Assembly: GCA_946548085.1 (NCBI GenBank)
Contig: CAMNPN010000078.1
Span: 1-64,000 of the forward strand
Length of the DNA: 64,000 nucleotides
DNA from: an uncultured Prevotella sp.
GTDB lineage: Bacteria; Bacteroidota; Bacteroidia; Bacteroidales; Bacteroidaceae
Direction: 5' to 3'
The position numbers were made by a program, and so were the translations under genes. Shown one piece after another: positions 26,791 through 34,622 of this stretch (positions are counted from its first letter, which is position 1; every line of letters begins with the position of its first letter). The notes beneath the pieces were generated by a model, which did not search any database, had not been told where the DNA came from, and saw only the letters and a list, made by a program, of their open reading frames with translations.

Positions 26791-28470
26791 TTATCTGATA
26801 TTCGGATAGTATTCGTCTACCTGACTGTCGGCATTCTCGTTACCAGCCTTCATGATTTCCTCAACAAGGCTGTTGCAGTAGACCTCCACATTGGTGTAGA
26901 AGCTATGCTTGTCGAGTGTGTATGCGGCAGAGTCGTCTGTCTTGGGGTCAAGGCCGTGGGCCGTCTCCCAGGCATCTGGCATGCCGTCGCCGTCGGTGTC
27001 AAAGTTCTCAGGACGGCTGTTGCTTTCCAGTGTGTACGCTCCCTGATCTTTTACGAAGTCGATGATGCCAGGGAGGTGGCTAATGGTCTTGCCGTCACCG
27101 GTTTTCACTGCAGAGCCTGTGTAGGTGGTTGTGCCATCGGCAGCCTCTTTCATATAGCGGGCGTCAACACCGTCTCGATAGAGGGATGCTCCGGCGTAAG
27201 CCAGCACCTGAGTAAAGGCGTTTTGGGCAGAGTGGGTGGTGACCTTGCCGGTTTCAACTTCCTTGTCGAGTTTGATGCTTACGCAGTCCTCGTCTTTGGA
27301 ATTCTTCTTATAGACAGCCCCCTCGCCATATAAGTGTTTGGTATCGGGGATATAACGCTCACCGTCAATGAGTGAGGTACCGCCGTCGTAGATGACACCC
27401 TGCCAGTCGTAGTTCTCGGCTTTGTCGTTGGCGGCAGTCACATAGTTGCCGTTGATGTAGTAGCGTGAACAGTACCCCATGAAGTCGGAACCAGAGGCGT
27501 TGCTGGAAGTAGCAACAGAGATCTGGGTGACACGCGTCTTGTTTTTGGTGGCAGGGCCGGCCTTGTAGTAGTTGTTGACGATGTTGATGTTGCCGCCGCC
27601 GGTACCGCCATAACAGCCATTGCCGGCTCCCCAGTTGTACATCACGCAGTTGCGGAAGTCAACAATCTCTGCCTGGATGCTGTTGGCGTATTTCTCGGTA
27701 TCATACTTGTCGTAATTATACCGAGCCCCACAGAAGCGAGGCACGCGGTTTTGCATGTGGCAGAGGAAGTTGTGGTGGAAGGAGGCTCCCTTACCGCCCC
27801 AGATGCCGCCGTAGCTGTGCTCGCCCTTGCTGTGGCCGGGATTGGCCAGGGCCTCGCCGAGGGTACACCACTGCATCGTGAAGTGCTGGTTGTCGTAGAA
27901 AGAGGCTATCTCGTCGATGCTCCAACTGAAGGAACAGTGGTCGAGTACGATGCCGTCTTTTTGACGCTGCCATGTGGCATCGGCGCCATCGTTCACGTCG
28001 TTCTCCTCTCCTCGACGGATACGGAGGAAGCGGATGATATTGTTGTCGCCGGGTCTGACAGTACGGTATCTTACTGTAATGCCTGGTGCAGGTGCCGTCT
28101 GACCTTCTATCGTGGTGTTGGCTCCGATGACCAGGTCGGATTTCAACGCGATGATGCCAGATACGTCGAAGACAACAATCTTCTTTTTGCTTCCGTTGAC
28201 GGCAGCACGCAGCGACCCTTCTCCTGCATCGTTAAGGTTTGTGACATGGCGCACTTCTCCGCCACGTCCGCCAGTGATGTAGCGTCCGTGTCCCTCTGCA
28301 CCGGGGAAGGCGGGGGCAACCGTCTCGGATATCTCTTCTTCTGGCTCCGGAGTCGGTGTGGGTTCCGGGTCAATGATAGATACAGGGTTGTCTTGACTAG
28401 TACATTCGGCAAGGGCCATAGGGCTGATAGCGATTAGCATTGCCCAAAGGAAATTGACTTTTTTTCTCAT
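26791..28470 (-). CDS. PL1-type pectate lyase
   Basis: 559 residues with signal peptide and a Pro-rich spacer (DPEPTPTPEPEEE) before the catalytic domain. Cys23 (MALAEC) could be a lipobox Cys but the -1 Glu is atypical. The beta-helix shows FPGAEGHGRYITGGRGGEV at its start, then TTIEGQTAPAPGI, IRFLRIRRGE, KDGIVLDHCSFSWSIDE and HHNFLCHMQNRVPRF, typical of PL1 pectate lyases, which cleave polygalacturonate by beta-elimination using Ca2+. A C-terminal region with DTDGDGMPD resembles a Ca-binding thrombospondin-3-like repeat. It lies 26 bases upstream of the CE8 gene and 24 downstream of the GH28 fusion, so one operon. Confidence 0.93.
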   Translation of the reverse strand: MRKKVNFLWAMLIAISPMALAECTSQDNPVSIIDPEPTPTPEPEEEISETVAPAFPGAEGHGRYITGGRGGEVRHVTNLNDAGEGSLRAAVNGSKKKIVVFDVSGIIALKSDLVIGANTTIEGQTAPAPGITVRYRTVRPGDNNIIRFLRIRRGEENDVNDGADATWQRQKDGIVLDHCSFSWSIDEIASFYDNQHFTMQWCTLGEALANPGHSKGEHSYGGIWGGKGASFHHNFLCHMQNRVPRFCGARYNYDKYDTEKYANSIQAEIVDFRNCVMYNWGAGNGCYGGTGGGNINIVNNYYKAGPATKNKTRVTQISVATSSNASGSDFMGYCSRYYINGNYVTAANDKAENYDWQGVIYDGGTSLIDGERYIPDTKHLYGEGAVYKKNSKDEDCVSIKLDKEVETGKVTTHSAQNAFTQVLAYAGASLYRDGVDARYMKEAADGTTTYTGSAVKTGDGKTISHLPGIIDFVKDQGAYTLESNSRPENFDTDGDGMPDAWETAHGLDPKTDDSAAYTLDKHSFYTNVEVYCNSLVEEIMKAGNENADSQVDEYYPNIR

Positions 28471-28494
28471 TTCTGTCTTATTTGATAATTATAC

Positions 28495-31400
28495 TTATTG
28501 CATCTTTTGTAATCCTTCCCATCTGACGTCCCATCGCCCGTCTTTAGGGAAACCGGGATTGAGAGGAGTTTGACATCCATCCCAGCCGGCACACATCATA
28601 GCCACGGCGGTGAGTAGTGCTCCATTGCCTGGCAGATAACAGCGCAGACGGTCGGCTGTCTGGAAGTTATGTCCATTCTTAAGATATGTATTCTTCTGGG
28701 TGTCAATGAGTAGTGCTTCAAGGGCTTTCTCTGGTTCTCCCAGACGGGCTGCAGTCATGGCAATCATGCCGTAATCCCATCCCCACGTGGTTTGCCAGTT
28801 CCAGTTGTCCTTCACCCAGTCGAAGGTCTGCTTCATCTTATCTATATTATATAATAAGGTGTAGGAGGGGGTAGGGGAATTAGGGTGAGTAGGGCGATTA
28901 GGGTGAGTAGGGGGAGAGGGGAGAAGGCCGCAAGCGCCGAGTACGGCGGGATGGTCGTGGCGGGTCTTTTCTGCAAAGGATTCGGTGCCTTTGGAGAGTG
29001 GCATGTCGAAAGGGTCGAAGGCTTTCAGCGCCTCAACCTGCCCTGTCGGGATGCCTGCCGTATAAACACCCTTGCTCTCTGGTAGCGGGGCCAGATGTGC
29101 TACGATATCATCCCATTCTTTGCAACGTGACTTGCCAAGGCGCTCCCGCCAATTGTTGGCTATCGAAAGACCGTATTGCCAGTATGCCAGTTCGAAGGGC
29201 TGGTCATAGCTGATGTCCTTGGTCATACACTCCTGCATGGCGGTGGCACCCTTGAGATGATAGAGATTAGACTTATGATCATAACTCACAAAGTCGGCCA
29301 TGAACTCAGCGGTGGCTTCTACTTGTTCACCGTATTTCTTAAGCGTTTCTGCAGAGGGATTGCTGCGGTACATCTCCTCAGCCATGTAGATATAATGCGG
29401 CTGCTGCCAGATAAGAAACGACCCGGTATTCGAGGGGGCTTCACCAGCCCAGGGGTCGGTCATCTTCATCCAGCGTACACCTTTGAATCCTTGGCGCGTT
29501 GCTATTTGCCTGGCAATGGGATAAGCGGTCTCGTTATACCATCTGAGTATCTGCTCTAATACCTTTGGACGGTTCCAGAGGGCGAAGTCAACGGCATGCC
29601 ACCACGTCATCTCCAGATGAGGACGCCCAAACCATGAATTGTAGGTAAGGCCCGTTTCTTGTGGGGGCATGTTGTTGGCGCAGTTGATTTGTGTGAGATA
29701 TTGAGATAGTACGACACGACGCTCCAGTTCCTTTGATCTTGGGTCTGTGCAGCGTGAGAAGTCTACGATGGCACCTGAGTTCCACCACTGGTGCCAGTGG
29801 CGCTGGGTAATCTTGTGGTATTGGTCGTATTCGTAGGTAGGGATATTAGGGTGGTTAGGGATATTAGGGTGGTTAGGGAGATTAGGGAGATATTCTGCGG
29901 CGAAAGTGAGAACATTATCAGATGTGCTGAGCTCAAAATGGTGACGGTCGCACTCTTGAAGGACGGCAGGTCCCTCCCATTGCAATAGGACATAGTATTT
30001 AGTATCATCGACGGTCCGCTCAATGATGGCAGAATGGTCGTCTTGGGAGGTGATGACCGACTGGTGGCGTTCGGGCTTTGTCCAGTCGTTGGCATCGTCG
30101 GAGTGGTTTCCTGTAGGATAGGAGAACCGAAGGGCGACTGTTGCCCTTCGGTCTTTTAAGAGGTTGGTCTGAATTCTGGCATAGATGGCATCCTTCGTCG
30201 GATGGACACCGGTAGTGACTTCAACGGGGTCGTCGTCAACTTTGAAGTCTGATTCTATCTCTCCGTCCCATAGGTGGAGGGATTGGTGAGGGCTCTTTAG
30301 GGAGGTCAGGGGGAGTAGGGCCCCTTGAGAATCCTTGAGGTCGAGCCCGATGGTGCCGAGATTTAGACGGTGTGGATTGACACGGAAATATTTCGTGGCC
30401 TGAATGTTTCGTTCCGGTGAACCGGATGAGGCCTTGTGCTCTACGGCATATACCTCTTGGTGACCGTGGCCGAGGTTGAAGGTCTTCTCCGAATCCTCTG
30501 GCTTCAGACCGGTGGTGTTTTCGAACTTATGCCATCCCCAGTCGGACATGGCTGTCAGGGGCACACCTGCCCCATATTCAAAAGGGTAGGACTGCAGTCC
30601 TGTGATGTCGACCGTCGTGGCGAAATGACCGTTGCCGACAGAGAGAGAGGCGAGGGGATCAGCCTCGGTGATCAAAGGATTGTTTCGAGTCACGACCGAC
30701 TGCCTGTCAATGGCAGCCGTCGTGTTCTCTGTATCATATCCCAACATTTCCATCTCGAGAGAGGCCCAGATGAATGGTCCTACACCCTTCGCATCATTAT
30801 CACGGATAGGCTCTGAGAGGTAGTAGTCATAGCCTCCGTCACGCCTTTTGTTCTCTTTGACGTTGCCCTTTGGGTTCACTTTCTTCATTGCGGCGATAAC
30901 CTCTGGGGTTGCGGCAGGGCCAAGGCCGGCCACAGCACAGCAGTTGGTAAGTGAGATGGTCTTGTCGGCATTCACTCGAATGAAATTGTTGATGATGCCT
31001 TTGTATGCCTTGATACCAGCATCGCGGTATTTTGCGCCGACATATCCCTTGCGATAGGCTTTCAGGAGGGCATAGGTGAACATGGCTGAGCAAGTGCTTT
31101 CCAGATAGTTCCCTTCTCGGCTGGGGCTATCCATTACCTGATACCATACGCCAGTCTTCTTATCCTGCCACTTGAGGATAGCATCGAAGTCTTTTACTAA
31201 CAGGTCGATGACCTCAGAACGGCGGGCATAGTCCTCGGGCAGTGCATCAAGCACCTCTATGAGAGCCATCGTGTACCAACCTTGGGCGCGCCCCCAGCAA
31301 TGCTGAGAGAGACCAGTCTCCTTGTCGGCCCAGAAGGTGTTACGTGTCTCGTCATAGGCATGACGGTTCAGACCAGTCTTCGGGTCGAGTGTCCGCTCGT

Positions 31401-33366
31401 AAGTGATCTTCAATTGGTTGACGGCGTCATCGTAGATTTTTGTGACGGCACCCTTCTTGACATCTTTTGCCGGGGTGGTGATGGGAGCCGTGAGAACTCT
31501 GTAGGGTAGTCCCATGAAGATACCGTCGAGCCACACCTGATAGGCATAAATAGCCTTGTGCCAGAATACCTTATCGGCGATGGTGCGTGGCTGGTCTTGC
31601 AGTTGCTTCATCATGGTTTGCATGGCTATAAGGTTCTTGGCTTCAGGCCATTGCTGGTACATGCGAGTGACAAAATGACCGGTGCGGATGTTATCAAGGT
31701 TGTAGTCCAAAATATCGTAGCCCCGGATGTCGCCCTTGGCATTGATCATCGTGTCGGTATACTCCTGGCAATACTTACGGATGTCTTCGCCTCCATATTT
31801 TAAATAGGTGTCAAGCATACCTTCCAACTCAATTCCCATCACATAACTCCATTTGGGTTTCGACGAGAAATCAAGAAGATAACTTTTCGGCACTCGCTTC
31901 ATCTCAGAGTAGGTCAGCCATTCGCTATAGTGCTTGTACGGCTTCTCTTGCAGTACCAGACTGCCATTAACGTATAAGTCCTCGAATTTGACGTTCCTGA
32001 TCTTGCCCGACGAGAAGTTACCGGCTTGAACGCCATTGAACTTACAGTTCTTGACTTTCACATCGTAGACATAAGTGTCTTCATCGAGACCGATGATTTG
32101 TACGCCGTACTTCGACTTCTCACTGGTCACGTTTTCCATATAGACATTCCTGACGGTGGGATAGTTGCCGCGGCAGCATACCTCATTGTGCTCATAATCG
32201 AGGTTGATTTTCAGCACACTCTCCTTGCAGACGCCGACTTTGATATCCTTCATGTTGATATTCTCAATAATACCGCCTCGGCAAGAGTTCGTCTTGATGC
32301 GAAGCACGCGCTCCAGCTCGGGGGAGTCCATCACGCAGTCATGGGCATACACATTCTGGCAACCGCCGGAAATCTCCGAGCCGATGACTACACCGCCGTG
32401 ACCGTTCTTCATCTCGCAGTTACGGATGATGATATTCTTTGAAGGCATATTGCGTTCCCGTCCGTCGCGGTTGCGACCGCTCTTGATCGCGATACAGTCA
32501 TCACCGGTATTGAAGAAACAATCCTCGATGAGGACGCGATCGCAGCATTCAGGATCGCAGCCGTCACCGTTAGGCCCATCATTGATCATCTTCACCCTGC
32601 GGACGGTGATATCCGTTGAGTGGAGAGGATGGATGACCCAGAATGGTGAGCGTAGCAGAGTAACATCTTCCAAAAGAATGCCCTCGCACTTGTTGAAACT
32701 GACGAGCTGCGGTCTCAGGCCATCCTTCGGGCCGAACACGCGCTCTGGTGAACGTTCGCCTTTCTCGTTATACATAGGAATGCCGTCCTCACCATTCTTC
32801 AGAAGTCTGGGACGGGCCTCCACGCGCTGGCTTATCATTCCTTCTTTCCATCCGAAGCGCGGATTGCCGTTCCATGGCCACCATGTGTCGTTAGAGCCAC
32901 CGCCGTCGATGGTACCTTTACCAGTGATGGCGATGTCCTTGGCCTTAAAGGCATAGACGCACGGAGAGAGGTTGAAACACTCCAGTCCTTCCCATGATGT
33001 TTCCACAATGGGGTAAAGTTCTGGCTCAAACACAAACTCCAGCACGGCACCTTCTTCTACGACGAGATTAACGCCGCTCTTAAGTTCAATAGCGGCTGTC
33101 AGGAATGTCTGTCCACCAGGAACGACGACCTTTCCGCCGCCCTTCTTCGAACATTGGTCGATAGCCTTCTGAATAGCTTTCTGGTTTTTGGCTGCGGGGG
33201 CATCTGCTCTCGCTCCATACTTTGTGATGGGGAACACTCTGTCCGCAAACTGCGGCTCACGGATGCTTTGCTCAATCTGTTTGTACTCCGTCTCATTCCA
33301 ACCTTGGGCGGAAGCCAGTGTGGGAATAAGCAGGCATAGCATCATCCATAGGGATTTTCTCTTCAT
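28495..33366 (-). CDS. GH28 - GH105 - third glycosidase-like domain fusion
   Basis: A 1623-residue secreted enzyme with three modules. Residues about 30-475: GH28 polygalacturonase-type beta-helix (ITKYGARADAPAAKNQKAIQKAID, NDGPNGDGCDPECC, NTGDDCIAIKSG, NGHGGVVIGSE). Residues about 500-880: GH105 unsaturated rhamnogalacturonyl/galacturonyl hydrolase barrel (WLDGIFMGLPY, HCWGRAQGWYTMAL, STCSAMFTYAL). Residues about 885-1623: a third module resembling alpha/alpha six-barrel glycosidases (MPPQETGLTYNSWFGRPHLE, WGWDYGMIAM), whose family I cannot name. So the protein could cut internal linkages and clear unsaturated ends left by lyases. Three TTAGGG-like repeat tracts lie in frame in the third module. 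First gene of its operon. Confidence 0.9.
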   Translation of the reverse strand: MKRKSLWMMLCLLIPTLASAQGWNETEYKQIEQSIREPQFADRVFPITKYGARADAPAAKNQKAIQKAIDQCSKKGGGKVVVPGGQTFLTAAIELKSGVNLVVEEGAVLEFVFEPELYPIVETSWEGLECFNLSPCVYAFKAKDIAITGKGTIDGGGSNDTWWPWNGNPRFGWKEGMISQRVEARPRLLKNGEDGIPMYNEKGERSPERVFGPKDGLRPQLVSFNKCEGILLEDVTLLRSPFWVIHPLHSTDITVRRVKMINDGPNGDGCDPECCDRVLIEDCFFNTGDDCIAIKSGRNRDGRERNMPSKNIIIRNCEMKNGHGGVVIGSEISGGCQNVYAHDCVMDSPELERVLRIKTNSCRGGIIENINMKDIKVGVCKESVLKINLDYEHNEVCCRGNYPTVRNVYMENVTSEKSKYGVQIIGLDEDTYVYDVKVKNCKFNGVQAGNFSSGKIRNVKFEDLYVNGSLVLQEKPYKHYSEWLTYSEMKRVPKSYLLDFSSKPKWSYVMGIELEGMLDTYLKYGGEDIRKYCQEYTDTMINAKGDIRGYDILDYNLDNIRTGHFVTRMYQQWPEAKNLIAMQTMMKQLQDQPRTIADKVFWHKAIYAYQVWLDGIFMGLPYRVLTAPITTPAKDVKKGAVTKIYDDAVNQLKITYERTLDPKTGLNRHAYDETRNTFWADKETGLSQHCWGRAQGWYTMALIEVLDALPEDYARRSEVIDLLVKDFDAILKWQDKKTGVWYQVMDSPSREGNYLESTCSAMFTYALLKAYRKGYVGAKYRDAGIKAYKGIINNFIRVNADKTISLTNCCAVAGLGPAATPEVIAAMKKVNPKGNVKENKRRDGGYDYYLSEPIRDNDAKGVGPFIWASLEMEMLGYDTENTTAAIDRQSVVTRNNPLITEADPLASLSVGNGHFATTVDITGLQSYPFEYGAGVPLTAMSDWGWHKFENTTGLKPEDSEKTFNLGHGHQEVYAVEHKASSGSPERNIQATKYFRVNPHRLNLGTIGLDLKDSQGALLPLTSLKSPHQSLHLWDGEIESDFKVDDDPVEVTTGVHPTKDAIYARIQTNLLKDRRATVALRFSYPTGNHSDDANDWTKPERHQSVITSQDDHSAIIERTVDDTKYYVLLQWEGPAVLQECDRHHFELSTSDNVLTFAAEYLPNLPNHPNIPNHPNIPTYEYDQYHKITQRHWHQWWNSGAIVDFSRCTDPRSKELERRVVLSQYLTQINCANNMPPQETGLTYNSWFGRPHLEMTWWHAVDFALWNRPKVLEQILRWYNETAYPIARQIATRQGFKGVRWMKMTDPWAGEAPSNTGSFLIWQQPHYIYMAEEMYRSNPSAETLKKYGEQVEATAEFMADFVSYDHKSNLYHLKGATAMQECMTKDISYDQPFELAYWQYGLSIANNWRERLGKSRCKEWDDIVAHLAPLPESKGVYTAGIPTGQVEALKAFDPFDMPLSKGTESFAEKTRHDHPAVLGACGLLPSPPTHPNRPTHPNSPTPSYTLLYNIDKMKQTFDWVKDNWNWQTTWGWDYGMIAMTAARLGEPEKALEALLIDTQKNTYLKNGHNFQTADRLRCYLPGNGALLTAVAMMCAGWDGCQTPLNPGFPKDGRWDVRWEGLQKMQ
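28863..28924. repeat. TTAGGG-like tract 1, in frame
   Basis: Plus-strand run of TAGGGTGAG/TTAGGG/GTAGGGG units inside the GH28 fusion gene; on the coding strand it gives Pro-Thr-His-Pro-Asn repeats at about residues 1481-1502. Confidence 0.8.
29835..29891. repeat. TTAGGG-like tract 2, in frame
   Basis: Two exact copies of ATTAGGGTGGTTAGGG with flanking TTAGGGA units; the coding strand gives PNHPNIPNHPNIPT at about residues 1161-1178. Confidence 0.85.
30279..30320. repeat. TTAGGG-like tract 3, degenerate, in frame
   Basis: GGTGAGGG, TTTAGGGAGG, TCAGGGGG and AGTAGGG units in succession; encodes about residues 1015-1028 of the fusion (LLPLTSLKSPH). Confidence 0.55.
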
Positions 33367-33405
33367 TTTGTCAAGTATTTAGTTCGTAGTCTTACTTTTT
33401 GCGCA

Positions 33406-33413
33406 CAAAGTTA
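33406..33413 (-). promoter_or_regulatory. -7 box of the GH28-PL1-CE8 operon
   Basis: Minus strand TAACTTTG, 39 bases before the start codon. Confidence 0.6.
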
Positions 33414-33452
33414 CGTAAAAAAAGTGAAACTACGAACTAAAATTATGGAAAA

Positions 33453-33468
33453 ATAACGTAAACGTTAT
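33453..33468. promoter_or_regulatory. candidate operator, copy 2
   Basis: ATAACGTAAACGTTAT has inverted arms ATAACGT/ACGTTAT and shares ACGTAAACGTT with the site upstream of susC. It lies about 40 bases above the -7 box of the GH28 operon, also near the end of the ROK kinase gene. Confidence 0.5.
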
Positions 33469-33481
33469 CTTTTAGCGTTTG

Positions 33482-34471
33482 TTATTGAATCTCCCAGCCG
33501 ATAGCCGAGGCTCCTAAGACAGCAGCACTTGCACCGTCGAGGCCGCTGACAAGGAACTGAGCCTTGCCTTTGAATATCTGTAGGACATGGGCGTTATATG
33601 CTTCGCGGATTGGCTTCATGATCAATTCACCAGCCTTCACCATGCCACCAAAGAAGATGAATGCTTCAGGTGAGCTGAAGGCGGCAAAGTCAGCACATGC
33701 CTCACCGAGCATCTTACCCGTAAAGTCATATATCTCCTTTGCCAGTTCGTCTCCTTTTCCGGCGGCGATACTTACATCGAGTGAGGTGATCTTTTCGGGA
33801 TCCAGCTCGCGCAACAGGCTTGGACGCTCGGTCTTTGCCAGTAGTTCGCGGGCAGTTCGTGCAACACCTGTTGCTGAACAGTATGCCTCCAGACAGCCTG
33901 TGCGTCCACAGCCACAGCTACGTCCTTCGGCACCGCGTACCATGGTTACATGTCCAAGTTCTCCTGCGAAGCCATCGTGGCCGTAGAGCAACTGGCCATT
34001 CACCACGATGCCTGAGCCAACGCCTGTACCAAGAGTGATGACGATGAAGTTTTTCATGCCTCGGGCTACACCATACACCATCTCACCGATGGCGGCGGCA
34101 TTAGCATCGTTTGTCAATGCAACGGGTATGTTGTTCAGACGCTCACTAAACATCTTCGCCAGGGGTACCACGCCATCGTGAGCCCAAGGAAGGTTCGGGG
34201 CGAACTCGATTGTCCCGCTATAGTAATTGCCGTTTGGCGCACCGATACCCATAGCCTTGATCTTCTCAATCCCGCCTACCTGATCGATGATGACTTGAAG
34301 GGCTTCTACACAAGCATCGACGTAATCTTCCACTTTCTCGTAGCCCCCAGTCTTAATAGCTGTAGTAGCCTTGATCTCTCCACGGGCATCTACAATGCCG
34401 AAGACGGAGTTCGTTCCTCCTAAATCCAAGCCGATTACATACGGCTTGATTGCTGCATTTTGTTCATTCAT
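33482..34471 (-). CDS. ROK-family sugar kinase (probable glucokinase)
   Basis: 329 residues, cytoplasmic, phosphorylates a hexose with ATP. Motifs: the phosphate loop VIGLDLGGTNSVFGIVD, sugar-binding NDANAAAIGE, LGTGVGSGIV, and the ROK zinc site EGRSCGCGRTGCLEAYC. The length is typical. Most Bacteroidetes homologues are called glucokinase; N-acetyl-sugar or fructose specificity cannot be ruled out. It has its own promoter, divergent from the phosphatase gene, and lies directly upstream of the pectin operon on the same strand, but the -7 box before the GH28 gene suggests separate control. Confidence 0.9.
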   Translation of the reverse strand: MNEQNAAIKPYVIGLDLGGTNSVFGIVDARGEIKATTAIKTGGYEKVEDYVDACVEALQVIIDQVGGIEKIKAMGIGAPNGNYYSGTIEFAPNLPWAHDGVVPLAKMFSERLNNIPVALTNDANAAAIGEMVYGVARGMKNFIVITLGTGVGSGIVVNGQLLYGHDGFAGELGHVTMVRGAEGRSCGCGRTGCLEAYCSATGVARTARELLAKTERPSLLRELDPEKITSLDVSIAAGKGDELAKEIYDFTGKMLGEACADFAAFSSPEAFIFFGGMVKAGELIMKPIREAYNAHVLQIFKGKAQFLVSGLDGASAAVLGASAIGWEIQ

Positions 34472-34510
34472 AATCTTATAGCTTTATGTTTATGATTCTA
34501 AATTTGGCGA

Positions 34511-34518
34511 CAAAGTTA
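34511..34518 (-). promoter_or_regulatory. -7 box of the ROK kinase
   Basis: Minus strand TAACTTTG, 39 bases before the start codon. Confidence 0.6.
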
Positions 34519-34568
34519 CGAAATAATTTTTAATTCCTATCTTCTTTTCCAAAAAAACAACTAAATAG

Positions 34569-34599
34569 TTTGTCAATTTAAAAAAAATAACTAACTTTG
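34569..34599 (+). promoter_or_regulatory. promoter of the SpoIIE-type phosphatase
   Basis: TTTG (34569-34572), 19 bases, TAACTTTG (34592-34599): a full match to the Bacteroidetes -33/-7 pattern; start codon 23 bases further. Confidence 0.8.
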
Positions 34600-34622
34600 C
34601 CATCAACTAAAGCAAGTGTTGT

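Noticed and set aside
28863..29891. TTAGGG runs as true telomeres or a chromosome end
   Set aside because: They are short, irregular and lie inside a continuous open reading frame.
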